A DNA stretch of 64,000 nucleotides, taken from positions 558,001 through 622,000 of the forward strand of contig NZ_JACHJY010000003.1 in NCBI RefSeq assembly GCF_014203895.1, in the 5' to 3' direction. This document shows positions 25,413-34,423 of the stretch, in pieces. The stretch's first letter is position 1. Each line of letters begins with the position of its first letter. The notes under the pieces are model-generated. The model made no database searches. It was not told the origin of the DNA and was given only the letters and a program-made list of their open reading frames with translations. Both the position numbers and the translations under genes were made by a program. This DNA comes from Streptomyces nymphaeiformis. Its GTDB lineage: Bacteria > Actinomycetota > Actinomycetes > Streptomycetales > Streptomycetaceae.

Positions 25413-26669
25413 CTACAGCTGACGCAGGACCTTCTCGAGGGCGTCGGCGGTGGCATCGACGTCTGCCCGGTGATGCGCCGTGCTGAGGAAGATCTTGCCG
25501 GAAGGCATGAACGCCACGCCGTTGGCGAGCATCCCGCCCAGAATCCGCGGCCAGAGGCCGCCGGTCCCGTGCAGGCCCGTGGCATCGAGGTCCGGGACGA
25601 ACTGAAGCAGGGAACCGACGCGCTTGAGGCGGGCGGCCTGGGGCGCGGAGGCCAGCAGGTCCCCGATCACGAGCTCGAACCGGGCGGAGACGCCCTCCAG
25701 CGTTTCGTAGACGGAGGGGTCCTCCAGTGCTTCCATGGTCGCCTTTACCGCGGCCAACGCGACCGGGTTTCCGTTGAACGTCCCGGCGTGGACCACACCA
25801 TCGGTCACCTGGTCGATCAGGTCCGCTCGACCGACGACGGCGCTCTGGGTGAAGCCACCGGCCATGGCCTTGCCGAAGACGGACAGATCGGGGTGCACCC
25901 CGAAGCGCTCGGCCGCGCCGCCCCGGGCGATCCGGAATCCGGCGATCACCTCGTCGTAGATGAGCACCACGCCGTGCCGGTCGCAGCGGGACCGCAGCGT
26001 CCGCAGGAAGTCCGGCTCCGGTGATTCGACGCCCGCGTTGCTCATGATCGGGTCGATGAGCACGGCGGCGATGTCCCGTTCGACGGCGTCCGCGAGAATG
26101 CGTTCGATCATCTCCACGTCGTTGAACCGCGCCACCACGAGGTCGTCGAGCGCACTCGGGCTCTGGCCCCTGCTCGCCGGCACCGCGGCCTCACCCGTGT
26201 CGGCGTCGGTCAGGCCGGCGTACACGGTGTCGTGCCATCCGTGGTAGCTCTTGGCGAACTTCACCACCCGCCGACGCCCCGTGGCCGCCCGCGCCAGGCG
26301 CAGCGCGACCTGAACCGCCTCGGTTCCGGTGTTGCTCCAGAGCAGGCGTTCGCCGTGCGGGACGGATCCGAGGACCGCCTCCGCTGCCGCGTACTCGAGG
26401 ACGTGGCCGGTGCCGACGACCTGCATCCGCGTGACCACATCACGTACGGCGTCCACGATGCGGGGGTCGCCGTGGCCCAGGACGAGGGGACCCCACGCCA
26501 TGACGTAGTCGATGTAGCGGTCACCGTCCAGGTCCCAGACATGGGCTCCCCGCGCTTCGCTCACGAAGAGCGGATGCGGCTGCATCGCCGCGCGGAGGCC
26601 GGAGCCCACCCCCGCTCCCACACTGCGCCGGGCTCGCTCGAAGGCGATGCGCGATGACTCCAGACTCAT
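25413..26669 (-). CDS. Class III PLP aminotransferase (GSA-aminomutase-like)
   Basis: A 418-residue fold-type I enzyme closest to glutamate-1-semialdehyde aminomutase-type transaminases. Motifs: HVWDLDGDRYIDYVMAWGP at the N-terminus, SNTGTEAVQVALRLARA for phosphate binding, VVLIYDEVIAGFR with the PLP-ring Asp, and the Schiff-base Lys in DLSVFGKAMAGG. A ribosome binding site (AAAGGAAG) precedes the ATG at 26669. The gene is not near haem genes, so a catabolic role on a beta- or omega-amino acid is more likely than porphyrin synthesis. It forms a pair with the dehydrogenase-like gene at 26728. Confidence 0.88.
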   Translation of the reverse strand: MSLESSRIAFERARRSVGAGVGSGLRAAMQPHPLFVSEARGAHVWDLDGDRYIDYVMAWGPLVLGHGDPRIVDAVRDVVTRMQVVGTGHVLEYAAAEAVLGSVPHGERLLWSNTGTEAVQVALRLARAATGRRRVVKFAKSYHGWHDTVYAGLTDADTGEAAVPASRGQSPSALDDLVVARFNDVEMIERILADAVERDIAAVLIDPIMSNAGVESPEPDFLRTLRSRCDRHGVVLIYDEVIAGFRIARGGAAERFGVHPDLSVFGKAMAGGFTQSAVVGRADLIDQVTDGVVHAGTFNGNPVALAAVKATMEALEDPSVYETLEGVSARFELVIGDLLASAPQAARLKRVGSLLQFVPDLDATGLHGTGGLWPRILGGMLANGVAFMPSGKIFLSTAHHRADVDATADALEKVLRQL

Positions 26670-26727
26670 CTGACGTTTCTTCCTTTCTCGGGAACCCGGC
26701 ACCGCCGGGCGTGGTCTTGCGGGAGCC

Positions 26728-27756
26728 TCAGGGGGCGACGCGGGCACCCTTGCTGGCCAGGGCGCCCACCGGCAGGTCCTCGACGGTGCGGAAACCCGGC
26801 GCCGCCTCGACGACCGCGGTCACGGCGTTCGATGCCATGGCCACGGTCGAGAGGAAGCTCTCGAACCCGCCGGGCACCGCGAGTTCGATCGTCTGCTCAC
26901 GGCCGACGATGGTGAGTGCGTCGCCGCGTTCGACGGCGTCCTCGGGGTCGAAGATGCCGAACCGGGTGGCCAGTTCGATGACGGGCTTCCCCGCCAGCAG
27001 TCCACGGGCCCGGTGCAGGACGCTCGTCACGGTTCCCGCGGCGATGACGGTGTGCTGTCCCTTGCGTTCCGTCTCCGCGATCAGGTCCCGCTCGACGGCG
27101 TCGACCTCGATCGAGTCGAGCTCCCACTCCAGGCCGCGTGCCAGGGCGCCGATGCTCTGCGCGAAACCGACGTGCCCCATGACACGGCCCGCATCGCGCT
27201 CGGCGTCGAACTCGGCCGGCGTGAGGCCCAGCCCGAACTTCTTCAGGATCGCGCCGTAGCGGCTCATGTCCGCCGTACGCCGCACGGACACGCGCTCCAC
27301 CCCGAGCGTGAGGCCGCTCAGGACCAGCGGCAGCGTGTCCATCAGCATCCCCGGATTGCAGCCGGTACCGAGTACGGAGACACCGTGTTCGCGCGCGAGC
27401 CGGTCCAGACGGTCCACGGCCCGGGCGTGGCTCCGGGTCGGATCCCGCAGCTCCTCGCAGATCGACACGACGTTCGTACCGCGCTCGACGAGGGCGGCGA
27501 GCGTCGGTTCTATCGCGTCGACCCAGGACGACGTGGCGACGACGGCCACGTCGGCGGGCGGCAGCTCCGCGACGGAGGAGACCACGGGGACACGCGGGGC
27601 GCCGGCGACGAAGTCGGCGAGGGGCACTCCGGCCTTGTCCGCCCCGATGTCCAGCGCACCCAGCAGTTCGCAGTCGCGTCGGCTCACCAGCGACTCCGCG
27701 ATGGCGATGCCCGTGGCACCGAGTCCGACGAGAACGACACCGGTCGCCTTGGTCAT
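26728..27756 (-). CDS. NAD(P)-dependent 2,4-diaminopentanoate-dehydrogenase-like protein
   Basis: A 342-residue Rossmann protein (GVVLVGLGATGIAIAESL at the N-terminus). The segment GTGCNPGMLMDTLPLVLSGL is the signature of 2,4-diaminopentanoate dehydrogenase and relatives in the dihydrodipicolinate-reductase-like group, which act oxidatively on amino groups. VVATSSWVDAIEP and SICEELRDPT are also typical. The true substrate is unknown. It lies upstream of the aminotransferase, which suggests that the two successively handle amino groups of one substrate. Confidence 0.78.
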   Translation of the reverse strand: MTKATGVVLVGLGATGIAIAESLVSRRDCELLGALDIGADKAGVPLADFVAGAPRVPVVSSVAELPPADVAVVATSSWVDAIEPTLAALVERGTNVVSICEELRDPTRSHARAVDRLDRLAREHGVSVLGTGCNPGMLMDTLPLVLSGLTLGVERVSVRRTADMSRYGAILKKFGLGLTPAEFDAERDAGRVMGHVGFAQSIGALARGLEWELDSIEVDAVERDLIAETERKGQHTVIAAGTVTSVLHRARGLLAGKPVIELATRFGIFDPEDAVERGDALTIVGREQTIELAVPGGFESFLSTVAMASNAVTAVVEAAPGFRTVEDLPVGALASKGARVAP

Positions 27757-27847
27757 GTTTGAGTGCCTCCTTCAGCACACGCGGGACGGCGGCACCGAGT
27801 CCGGCGTCCCGTGGATCAACGAGCGGGAACAGGGGCCGGACCTGGAC

Positions 27848-27890
27848 GACGTCCCGCAGAGGGCCCGTGGAGGGCCGTCTGCGGGACGTC
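27848..27890 (-). terminator. Terminator after PhyH gene
   Basis: A perfect 13-bp stem GACGTCCCGCAGA (27848-27860) pairs with 27878-27890, about 50 nt beyond the stop of the PhyH gene on the minus strand. It separates that gene from the dehydrogenase/aminotransferase pair. Confidence 0.75.
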
Positions 27891-27940
27891 TCGCTCACGG
27901 GGCCTCGGTGACGAGGCCGCGTGAGCCGGTCGGGTCGGCC

Positions 27941-28807
27941 TCAGAGGTTGAGGTAGTCGGCCAGGTCGGCGTAGTTGACCTGCCACAGGCCGGGGGAGCC
28001 CGTCGGGTACTGGGAGCGGAAGCCGAGGATGCGCTGAACGCGCGGGGAGAGCGTCTTGGCGAGCTCCTTGTCGACCAGGAAGGGGTACGCCTCCTCGCCG
28101 GTGAGGTAGCCCGCGTTGAACGTGAAGGCCACGGCTCGCCGGTAGAAGTCGCTGGTCTGGTTCGCCCCACCGCCGTGCACGACCTTACCGCTGATGAAAA
28201 GGGCGTCGCCGGCGCTCATGACCGCGGGGATCGTCTGCTCGGGAGTCCCCCGGTCCTCGAAGTCGCTCCAGTGGTTGCTCCCGGGGATGACGCGGGTGGC
28301 GCCGTTCTCCTCCGTGAAGTCGGTCAGGGCGACCAGGAAGTTGATGCTGACCTCCGGGCCGCTGGGGCCCAGCCCGACGAACGGGAACCAGTTCTCCAGG
28401 TCACGGTGCAGCAGCTGCGCCTGGCTGTTGGGGCCGATCTCGATGACCTGCGCAGTGGTCATCCAGTACGTGCCCGACTCCTCGAGGAAGACCGAGTCGC
28501 TGATCTCGTGGACCAGGGGGTGGTCGATGATCTCGCTGCGGAACGTGGCGCTGTGCGTCACCAGGTTCGTGAGCCGCTTGGTGTTGTGGCCGTGGAACGC
28601 GGCCACGATTTCGTTCTCGTGGGTCGAACCCGGGTTGAGCGCCTGCAGCGGCGACTCGATCTCGCTGTTGAAGCGGTCGACCTGCTCCTGCGTCAGGAAG
28701 TTCTTGATGATGACGCCGCCGTCACGGGCCACGATCCTGAGAATCTCTTCCGCCGACGTGTCAGCCGCCACGGACGTCAGGTCCTGGGCCTTCTTCTGTG
28801 TTGCCAT
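27941..28807 (-). CDS. Phytanoyl-CoA dioxygenase (PhyH) family oxygenase
   Basis: A 288-residue Fe(II)/2-oxoglutarate dioxygenase-like protein. The double-stranded beta-helix shows the metal triad: HRD in QAQLLHRDLENW and the distal His in GKVVHGGGANQTSDFYRR, where the Arg may bind 2-oxoglutarate. N-terminal IVARDGGVIIKNFLTQEQV is typical of the family. The start at 28807 has a strong ribosome binding site (GAGGGAGAG). In this island it probably hydroxylates an aliphatic carbon of the catabolic substrate; the actual target is not inferable. Confidence 0.85.
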   Translation of the reverse strand: MATQKKAQDLTSVAADTSAEEILRIVARDGGVIIKNFLTQEQVDRFNSEIESPLQALNPGSTHENEIVAAFHGHNTKRLTNLVTHSATFRSEIIDHPLVHEISDSVFLEESGTYWMTTAQVIEIGPNSQAQLLHRDLENWFPFVGLGPSGPEVSINFLVALTDFTEENGATRVIPGSNHWSDFEDRGTPEQTIPAVMSAGDALFISGKVVHGGGANQTSDFYRRAVAFTFNAGYLTGEEAYPFLVDKELAKTLSPRVQRILGFRSQYPTGSPGLWQVNYADLADYLNL

Positions 28808-28838
28808 GTGAATTCTCTCCCTCAATCTGAACCACGGT

Positions 28839-28856
28839 TGATCGACCGCTCGATCA
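28839..28856. promoter_or_regulatory. Inverted repeat upstream of PhyH gene
   Basis: TGATCGA-CCGC-TCGATCA is a perfect 7-bp inverted repeat about 32-49 nt upstream of the PhyH start. The TTGATCGA half also occurs in the operator region at 34316-34346, suggesting a common regulator. Confidence 0.5.
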
Positions 28857-28907
28857 GCCGCGGGTATTACGGCTCCCTGGTCTCCTGCGCGTCGTCCTCG
28901 CGACGGA

Positions 28908-30416
28908 TCAGGCGAGTTCGATCCAGGTCGTCTTCAAGGTCGTGAACTTGTCGAGGCCGTGGAGGCTCCGGTCCGACCCGTGGCCGGAGAGCTTCTGACC
29001 GCCGAAGGGCACCGAGGTGTCGCCCTCCTCGTAGCAGTTGATCCAGACCAGGCCGGCCTGGATCTCCCGCGACAGGCGGTGGGCCCGGGCGAGGTCGCCG
29101 GTCCAGATCGCGGACCCGAGTCCGTAGTCGGAGTTGTTGGCGATCGCGATGGCCTCGGCGTCGTCGCGGAACGTCGTGACCGACAGGACGGGGCCGAAGA
29201 TCTCGTGCTGGGCGAGGCGGCTGTGCTGGTCCACGTCCACGAAGACCACCGGATCCACGTACAGTCCGTCGGTCCTCTTCCGGTCCGAGCCGAGGACGAG
29301 CCGGGCTCCCTCCGCGATCCCCTTGCGCACCTCGTCCAGCACCTCGTCGCGGTGCTGCTCGTACGCCAGCGGCCCCATCGTGGTCTCCGGGTCCAGCGGA
29401 TCGCCGATCCGGTGGCGGCCGAGATGGTCCACGACCCTGGCGACCAGGTCGTCGCGGATGTCCTCGTGCACGAGGAGCCTCGAACCCGCCGTGCACATCT
29501 GCCCGCTGTTGAAGGAGATCGCCCAGGCCGCCATTCGCGCGGCCTCGTCGAGGTCCGGTGCGTCGGGGAAGACGATGTTGGGGGACTTGCCTCCCAACTC
29601 CAGCCAGACCGGCTTCGCGTTGGACTGTCCGGAGTAGGTCAGCAGCTGCTTTCCGACCTCCGTCGAGCCGGTGAAGGTCAGCGTGGCGACGTCGTCGTGC
29701 AGGGCCAGGGCCGAGCCGACCGTCGCACCGCTGCCGGTGACCACCTGGAGCACCCCGGCCGGCAGGCCCGCCTCGGCGGAGAGTTCCGCCGCGCGCAGGA
29801 GGGAGAGGGGCGTCTGCGTCGCGGGCTTGACGACGACGCTGTTCCCCGACACGAGGGCCGCGGGAATCTTGAACATCGACAGCGTCATCGGGAAGTTCCA
29901 CGGCGTGATCGCGCCCACGACCCCCAGCGGCTCCCGCGTCACCAGGGCGACGGAGTTGCTGCGGCCGCGCGGTGACTCGTCCATCAGCTTGTCCGCGACT
30001 TCGCCGTACCAGCGGATCGTGTTGATGGCGGTGCGCAGTTCGACGGACCACGCCACCGTGACCGGCTTGCCCATCTCGAGCGCGAGCAGCAGGGCCAGTT
30101 CATCGCGGTGCCGGTCGAGCAGGTCCGCCCAGCGGATCAGCACGGCCCCGCGCTCACGCGGCTCCAGGCCCGCCCAGACCCGGGACGAGAACGCCTTTTT
30201 GGCGCCTTGGACGGCCCGGTCCACGTCGTCGCGGTCCGCGCTGGGGACGTCCGCGAAGGGCAGTCCGTCGCGCGGGCTGACGAGGGTGGCCGTCCGGCCG
30301 GTCCTCGATTCGGCCTGTTCGCCGTCGATCCACATTCCGCGGGACGGGCTCAGCCGGCTCTTGAGAGCGAGCCAGTCGTCCAGTGAACGTGCGGTGCCGG
30401 TCCGGTCCGTGTTCAC
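28908..30416 (-). CDS. NAD-dependent aldehyde dehydrogenase
   Basis: A 502-residue ALDH. Motifs: GAITPWNFPMTLSMFKIPAA, the NAD-binding FTGSTEVGKQL, catalytic Glu in WLELGGKSPN and the catalytic Cys in FNSGQMCTAGSRLL. The GTG start at 30416 overlaps the upstream stop (GTGA) and sits after AGGAGG. It follows a gamma-glutamyl hydrolase and a GS-like ligase, the arrangement of the Puu (PuuC-type) pathway, where the aldehyde of a gamma-glutamyl-amino compound is oxidised. Confidence 0.93.
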   Translation of the reverse strand: MNTDRTGTARSLDDWLALKSRLSPSRGMWIDGEQAESRTGRTATLVSPRDGLPFADVPSADRDDVDRAVQGAKKAFSSRVWAGLEPRERGAVLIRWADLLDRHRDELALLLALEMGKPVTVAWSVELRTAINTIRWYGEVADKLMDESPRGRSNSVALVTREPLGVVGAITPWNFPMTLSMFKIPAALVSGNSVVVKPATQTPLSLLRAAELSAEAGLPAGVLQVVTGSGATVGSALALHDDVATLTFTGSTEVGKQLLTYSGQSNAKPVWLELGGKSPNIVFPDAPDLDEAARMAAWAISFNSGQMCTAGSRLLVHEDIRDDLVARVVDHLGRHRIGDPLDPETTMGPLAYEQHRDEVLDEVRKGIAEGARLVLGSDRKRTDGLYVDPVVFVDVDQHSRLAQHEIFGPVLSVTTFRDDAEAIAIANNSDYGLGSAIWTGDLARAHRLSREIQAGLVWINCYEEGDTSVPFGGQKLSGHGSDRSLHGLDKFTTLKTTWIELA

Positions 30417-31189
30417 CACGTCGCGCCTCCTGTCATGGCGGTTCCGAGTGCGTTCGCCTCCGATTGGTCGACGAGCCAGTCGAAGACGGGGTCCGGCGAG
30501 GCCATCCACTCGGGATGCCACTGCACCCCCACCACCGGGCTGTCGGCGAGCCTGACGGCTTCGACGACGCCGTCGGCGGTGGTGCCCATGACGGTGAGTC
30601 CCCGGCCGAGGCGGTCGACCGCCTGGTGGTGCCAGGAGTTGACGACGCGCTGGGGCCCGTAGAGCGTGTGGGCGAGGCTTCCCGGCACGAAGTCGACGGT
30701 GTGCTCGTCGTCGCCGTCGTCGGGTGCGAAGTTCGGGGACACGTGGACGATCGGGCCCTCTTCTATGTGCTCGACGAGGGTGCCGCCGAGGACGACGTTG
30801 AGCAGCTGGTGACCGCGGCACACGCCCAGGAGCGGAATGTTCGCCTGGAGCGCGGCCACGATCAGGGCCGCCTCGTACTCGTCCCGTTCGAGGTCCGGCA
30901 CATCGTGGTTCCACCTCGGGTCGACCGCGGGGTCGACCTCGGCGTTTCCACCCCAGCGGGAAGGATGGACGTCCTGCCCGCCGGTGACGATGAGTCCGTC
31001 GAGCCGCTCGACCACGTGTTCCGCGTCGCAGTTGAACGGCACGTTGACCGGTATTCCGCCGGCGGCCGCCACCTTGTCGCCGAACGCGCTGAAGTAGGAG
31101 TTGACGAACTGGAATTGGAAGCGGCGGGACGTTCCTTTCACCATGCCCAGGCTCAGGCGGCGGCCCGTGATGCCGATCAGCGGTGGCAT
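30413..31189 (-). CDS. Gamma-glutamyl hydrolase, PuuD-like (peptidase C26)
   Basis: A 258-residue class I glutamine-amidotransferase-fold hydrolase. Nucleophile elbow IPLLGVCRGHQLLNVVLGG carries the catalytic Cys; VVGVQWHPEW supplies the His and Glu. LDGLIVTGGQDVHPSRWG is the C26 family signature. PuuD cleaves gamma-glutamyl-GABA to release glutamate; this protein likely frees the oxidised amino acid from its gamma-glutamyl handle. It lies 2 nt from the alcohol dehydrogenase stop and overlaps the ALDH start, with GGGGAGGTG as ribosome binding site. Confidence 0.9.
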   Translation of the reverse strand: MPPLIGITGRRLSLGMVKGTSRRFQFQFVNSYFSAFGDKVAAAGGIPVNVPFNCDAEHVVERLDGLIVTGGQDVHPSRWGGNAEVDPAVDPRWNHDVPDLERDEYEAALIVAALQANIPLLGVCRGHQLLNVVLGGTLVEHIEEGPIVHVSPNFAPDDGDDEHTVDFVPGSLAHTLYGPQRVVNSWHHQAVDRLGRGLTVMGTTADGVVEAVRLADSPVVGVQWHPEWMASPDPVFDWLVDQSEANALGTAMTGGATW

Positions 31190-31191
31190 GT

Positions 31192-32298
31192 TCACACCTC
31201 CCCGACCCGGGCGACGACGCGAATCTCCCGTCCGGACGCCAGGGCCTTGAATCCGTCGTTGAGGGTGGCGAGGTCGCACCGGGCGGTCACCAGGTCGTCG
31301 AGCTGGAGCAGGCCCATGCGGTTGAAGTGCACGTACAGCGGCACGTCGACCTTGAAGTGGTTGGAGCCCATGAACGATCCCTGGATGCGCTTCTCCTCCA
31401 GGAACAGCTCCGCCCCTCGTACCGGAATCGGCTGCGAGTCCGGGATCATGCCCATCACGGTGGCGGTCCCGCCCGGCCGGAGCATGGCGAACGCCTGTCC
31501 GGCCGTGGCGGCCGAGCCGACCGCCTCGAAGGCGTGGTGCACGCCGGTGCCGGTGATCTCCCGCACCGCCGCGACCGGGTCGGTCTCCCTTGCGTCGACG
31601 ACGTGCGTCGCACCGAATCGGACGGCCCGCTCCAGCTTGCCCGGCACGACGTCGATACCGATGACCTGCGCCGCGCCCGCCAGTCGTGCGGCCTGGACGG
31701 CGGCGAAACCGACCCCGCCGAGGCCGACGACGGCGACGCTCTGCCCGGTCTGCACCGAGGCGCTGTGCAGGACCGCGCCCATGCCCGTCGTGACGGCGCA
31801 GCCGAGCACGCTCGCCGTCTCCGGACGGACGTCGTCCGGGATGGTGACGAGGCTGTTCTTGTGGACGAGGATCATCTCCGCGAAGGCGCCGATGCCGGCG
31901 GTCGGCCGCACCGGCCGGCCGTCGGGCTTGGTCAGCCTCGGCCGGGACCGCTCCTGCTGCAGCCGTGCGCGGTTCACGCACAGGGTCTGCCTGCCGGCCA
32001 CGCAGTACTCGCAGTTGCCGCAGTACGCGGAGAGGCACGTCACGACCGTGTCCCCCGGCGCGAACTCCGACACGCTCGCACCGGTGGCCACGACCCGACC
32101 GACCGCCTCGTGACCGAGGACGATCGGCGGCTGGGTCTCGAAGGTCCCGTCGATCTCGTGGAGGTCCGAGTGGCACAGACCGGCGTACGCCACCTTCACC
32201 AGGACCTCGTCCGGTCCGGGGTCGTCGATCAGGAGCTCCTCGAGTTCGAGGGGGCCCGGTGCCGTGTTCAGTACGGCGGCTGTGATCCGGGTGCTCAT
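31192..32298 (-). CDS. Zinc-dependent alcohol dehydrogenase (MDR, class III-like)
   Basis: A 368-residue medium-chain dehydrogenase. Catalytic zinc ligands are in GLCHSDLHEI and VLGHEAVGRV; four structural-zinc cysteines are in CGNCEYCVAGRQTLC; the NAD-binding VVGLGGVGFAAVQAA follows and ADH-type IDVVPGKLERA selects NAD. It most resembles class III-like/aryl-alcohol enzymes. In this operon it probably oxidises the alcohol of a gamma-glutamylated amino alcohol to the aldehyde used by the ALDH. ATGA overlap couples it with the GS-like gene upstream. Confidence 0.92.
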   Translation of the reverse strand: MSTRITAAVLNTAPGPLELEELLIDDPGPDEVLVKVAYAGLCHSDLHEIDGTFETQPPIVLGHEAVGRVVATGASVSEFAPGDTVVTCLSAYCGNCEYCVAGRQTLCVNRARLQQERSRPRLTKPDGRPVRPTAGIGAFAEMILVHKNSLVTIPDDVRPETASVLGCAVTTGMGAVLHSASVQTGQSVAVVGLGGVGFAAVQAARLAGAAQVIGIDVVPGKLERAVRFGATHVVDARETDPVAAVREITGTGVHHAFEAVGSAATAGQAFAMLRPGGTATVMGMIPDSQPIPVRGAELFLEEKRIQGSFMGSNHFKVDVPLYVHFNRMGLLQLDDLVTARCDLATLNDGFKALASGREIRVVARVGEV

Positions 32299-33659
32299 GC
32301 CAGCTCGAAGTATCGGTTGCGCTCCCACGGGGTGATCCCGGCATCGGGGTCGCCCCCACCGGTGTGGAACGACAGCCACTCCGACAGGCGCGTGCCGATC
32401 CAGTAGCCGACGAACTCGGCTCCGAGCGCCTCGGGCAGGATCTTGTCCGCCTCCAGTGCCGAGGCCGCCTGGGTGATGCTCGCCGGAATCGGCTCCCCGT
32501 CGGGGCGGAACCAGGCCATGCCGGTCAAGGCGGTGGGCGGCTCGAGTTCGTTGCGGACTCCGAAGAGGCCGGCGCCGAGGACGGCCGCGGTGACCAGGTA
32601 CATGTTCGCGTCCGAACCGGGCACGCGGTACTCGATGCGGGACTGCTTCGGGTGGTCCACGACGGCGCGCACCGCCGTCGTCTTGTTGCCGACTCCCCAA
32701 CTGATGGTCGTGGGCGGGCCCTCGGCGGGGATGAGCCGGCGGTAGGAGGTGATGAAGGGAAGGGCGATCGACGTCGTACCCGCCATCGCCGGCATCACGC
32801 CGCCGATGAACCGGCTCATCACGTCGGACGGACCGTCGGGGCTGTAGAAGGCGTTCCCGTCCGGCGTCGCCAGCGAGAGGTTCAGGTGCGACGCCTGGCC
32901 CCAGGCGTCCGACCACTTCGCCATGAACGTCACGGTCCGGCCGAGCTCGTGGGCCACCTCGCGCATCACCTGGCGACACCGGGCCCACCGGTCGGCGACC
33001 TCGACGGCACCGCCCATCGCGACGTTGACTTCGATCTGGCCCGCGGCGGCCTCGTCGTTCCAGGCCTCCCAGTCGATGCCGATGGCCCGCAGCCGCTCCT
33101 CCACCCGCTCCAGGTACGCGCGCCAGTCCGCGTCCTTGGCGAGCACGTAGGCACCTCCGCTGGTGCCGCCGAGCGGAGTGAGGTTCTCGTAGCCCTTGGC
33201 GCGGGCTTCGCGAACCGACTCCTCGAAAACGGTCGCTTCGATCTCGATGGCGGTGTCGACCGTGAAACCGAGCTGCTTGGCGTCGGCATCGACGCGGCGC
33301 AGCAGGTTGCGCGGACAGACGGAGACCGGGGTGCCGTCCTGGGTCCAGAAGTCGCCGATGACGGCCGCCTTGCCCGGCTTCCACACGACCAGCGTGCCGA
33401 GGTCGGGGCGAAGGAAGATGTCCGCGAGTTCGCCGCGCCAGGAAGGGAAGGGGATGCCGAGGATCGGGGTGCTGCTCAGGTCGTTGCCGAACACGACGTC
33501 CGCGAAGGCGAATCCCTGCTCGACGCCGCCCAGGAACTTGCCTCGCGACAGGGTCTTCCCGATGAACGTGCCGTCGAGGTCGGTCGCCTGGATCTCGACG
33601 GACGTGATGCCGTGCTCGTCCAGCCAGCGGTCAAGCTCATCCATGGTCATCTCAGACAC
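32295..33659 (-). CDS. Glutamine-synthetase-like gamma-glutamyl ligase
   Basis: A 454-residue type III GS-family enzyme. The GS fold is seen in EIEATVF (metal Glu), GQIEVNVAMGGAVEVADR, the ATP-binding FMAKWSDAWGQASHLNLSL (in place of the usual MPKP), and RIEYRVPGSDANMYLVTAAVLG. Such GlnA3/PuuA/IpuC-type proteins join glutamate to an amine rather than ammonia. The GTG at 33659 has a GGAAGG site at good spacing; ATG at 33650 is an alternative. It overlaps the upstream gene by 8 nt. Neighbours indicate an alkylamine or amino alcohol as acceptor. Confidence 0.88.
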   Translation of the reverse strand: MSEMTMDELDRWLDEHGITSVEIQATDLDGTFIGKTLSRGKFLGGVEQGFAFADVVFGNDLSSTPILGIPFPSWRGELADIFLRPDLGTLVVWKPGKAAVIGDFWTQDGTPVSVCPRNLLRRVDADAKQLGFTVDTAIEIEATVFEESVREARAKGYENLTPLGGTSGGAYVLAKDADWRAYLERVEERLRAIGIDWEAWNDEAAAGQIEVNVAMGGAVEVADRWARCRQVMREVAHELGRTVTFMAKWSDAWGQASHLNLSLATPDGNAFYSPDGPSDVMSRFIGGVMPAMAGTTSIALPFITSYRRLIPAEGPPTTISWGVGNKTTAVRAVVDHPKQSRIEYRVPGSDANMYLVTAAVLGAGLFGVRNELEPPTALTGMAWFRPDGEPIPASITQAASALEADKILPEALGAEFVGYWIGTRLSEWLSFHTGGGDPDAGITPWERNRYFELA

Positions 33660-34257
33660 CGAATCTCACCTTCCAGTGCGCACCGCACATTGCCGACAGA
33701 TGCGCCACGCTGCCGACGACGGTGACGCCGGTCGCGATGGCGAACAGAAAAGTTTCACCGCGGCCGCTGAACGCCGCCGCCAGCGCGTCTGCGGGACCGT
33801 GCACCTCGTACGCCGGTGCGTCCTCGCCGAAGCGGATTTCCTCCTCCTCGGTCTGGCAGACCACGCGGAGCCCCTCGGGGAATCCGTACGAGCCCTGGTT
33901 CGCCGCCCAGAAGGACGCGGCGGCATCACGCCAGGCGGGCACCGGCGGGTTCAGCAGTGTCTCGACTGCCGAGGCGAGCTCATCGGGCGTCTCGGCGAGC
34001 GCGTAATCGGAGTAGGGCACGAGGGGGATCGCCTCGACGCCCTCGTCCACGCCGTGGTGGATGTCCACGCCGCCCTCGGCGAAGAGCAGGGTCGCGGCCT
34101 GGGCGTCCAGCTGCGATCGCAGCGCCACGGTGCCGGTCAGCCCCGTGAGGAGATCACGGAGTTCGGGAACCGCCGCGCTCTCGCGCAGGGCCCTCGCCAG
34201 CGAGAGCACGAGCGGAGTCGGATCCGCTTCGACCTCGATTCTCACAGCGCCACTCAT
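33652..34257 (-). CDS. Hypothetical protein, first gene of gamma-glutamyl operon
   Basis: A 201-residue soluble acidic protein. The C-terminal half (EEEEIRFGEDAPAYEVHGPA, then AFSGRGETFLFAIATGVTV) vaguely recalls SCP-2 sterol-carrier-like lipid-binding domains, at low confidence. The ATG at 34257 has GAGGTGA at normal spacing, better than the upstream GTG at 34263. It heads an operon with GS-like, ADH, C26, and ALDH genes and overlaps the GS-like start, so a role in binding the hydrophobic substrate or a sensing role is possible. Confidence 0.65.
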   Translation of the reverse strand: MSGAVRIEVEADPTPLVLSLARALRESAAVPELRDLLTGLTGTVALRSQLDAQAATLLFAEGGVDIHHGVDEGVEAIPLVPYSDYALAETPDELASAVETLLNPPVPAWRDAAASFWAANQGSYGFPEGLRVVCQTEEEEIRFGEDAPAYEVHGPADALAAAFSGRGETFLFAIATGVTVVGSVAHLSAMCGAHWKVRFGV

Positions 34258-34315
34258 GGGCACTCACCTCAATCATTCGCGGCCGAACACGGAGTGCCGG
34301 CGACGTACACAGAAT

Positions 34316-34346
34316 CTCGATCAAATGACTGGATCAATTGATCGAG
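34316..34346 (-). promoter_or_regulatory. Operator region of gamma-glutamyl operon
   Basis: A 9-bp inverted repeat (CTCGATCAA 34316-34324 with 34338-34346) encloses a 12-bp palindrome GATCAATTGATC (34332-34343). Read on the minus strand, GATCCAGTCATTTGATC (34335-34319) fits the AGTCNNTTGA element also present at 36001, 38587 and 41412. Confidence 0.65.
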
Positions 34347-34423
34347 TTATTTGGCTTGAAAGTAGTCCCGGTTAAGGGCGGGTGTCAATGACATGGCGGC
34401 AAAGAAATCGGCTTTGCCCGGCG

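Noticed and set aside
25413..26669. HemL (glutamate-1-semialdehyde aminomutase) for haem synthesis
   Set aside because: Motifs fit the wider class III family, but no haem genes are nearby and the context is catabolic.
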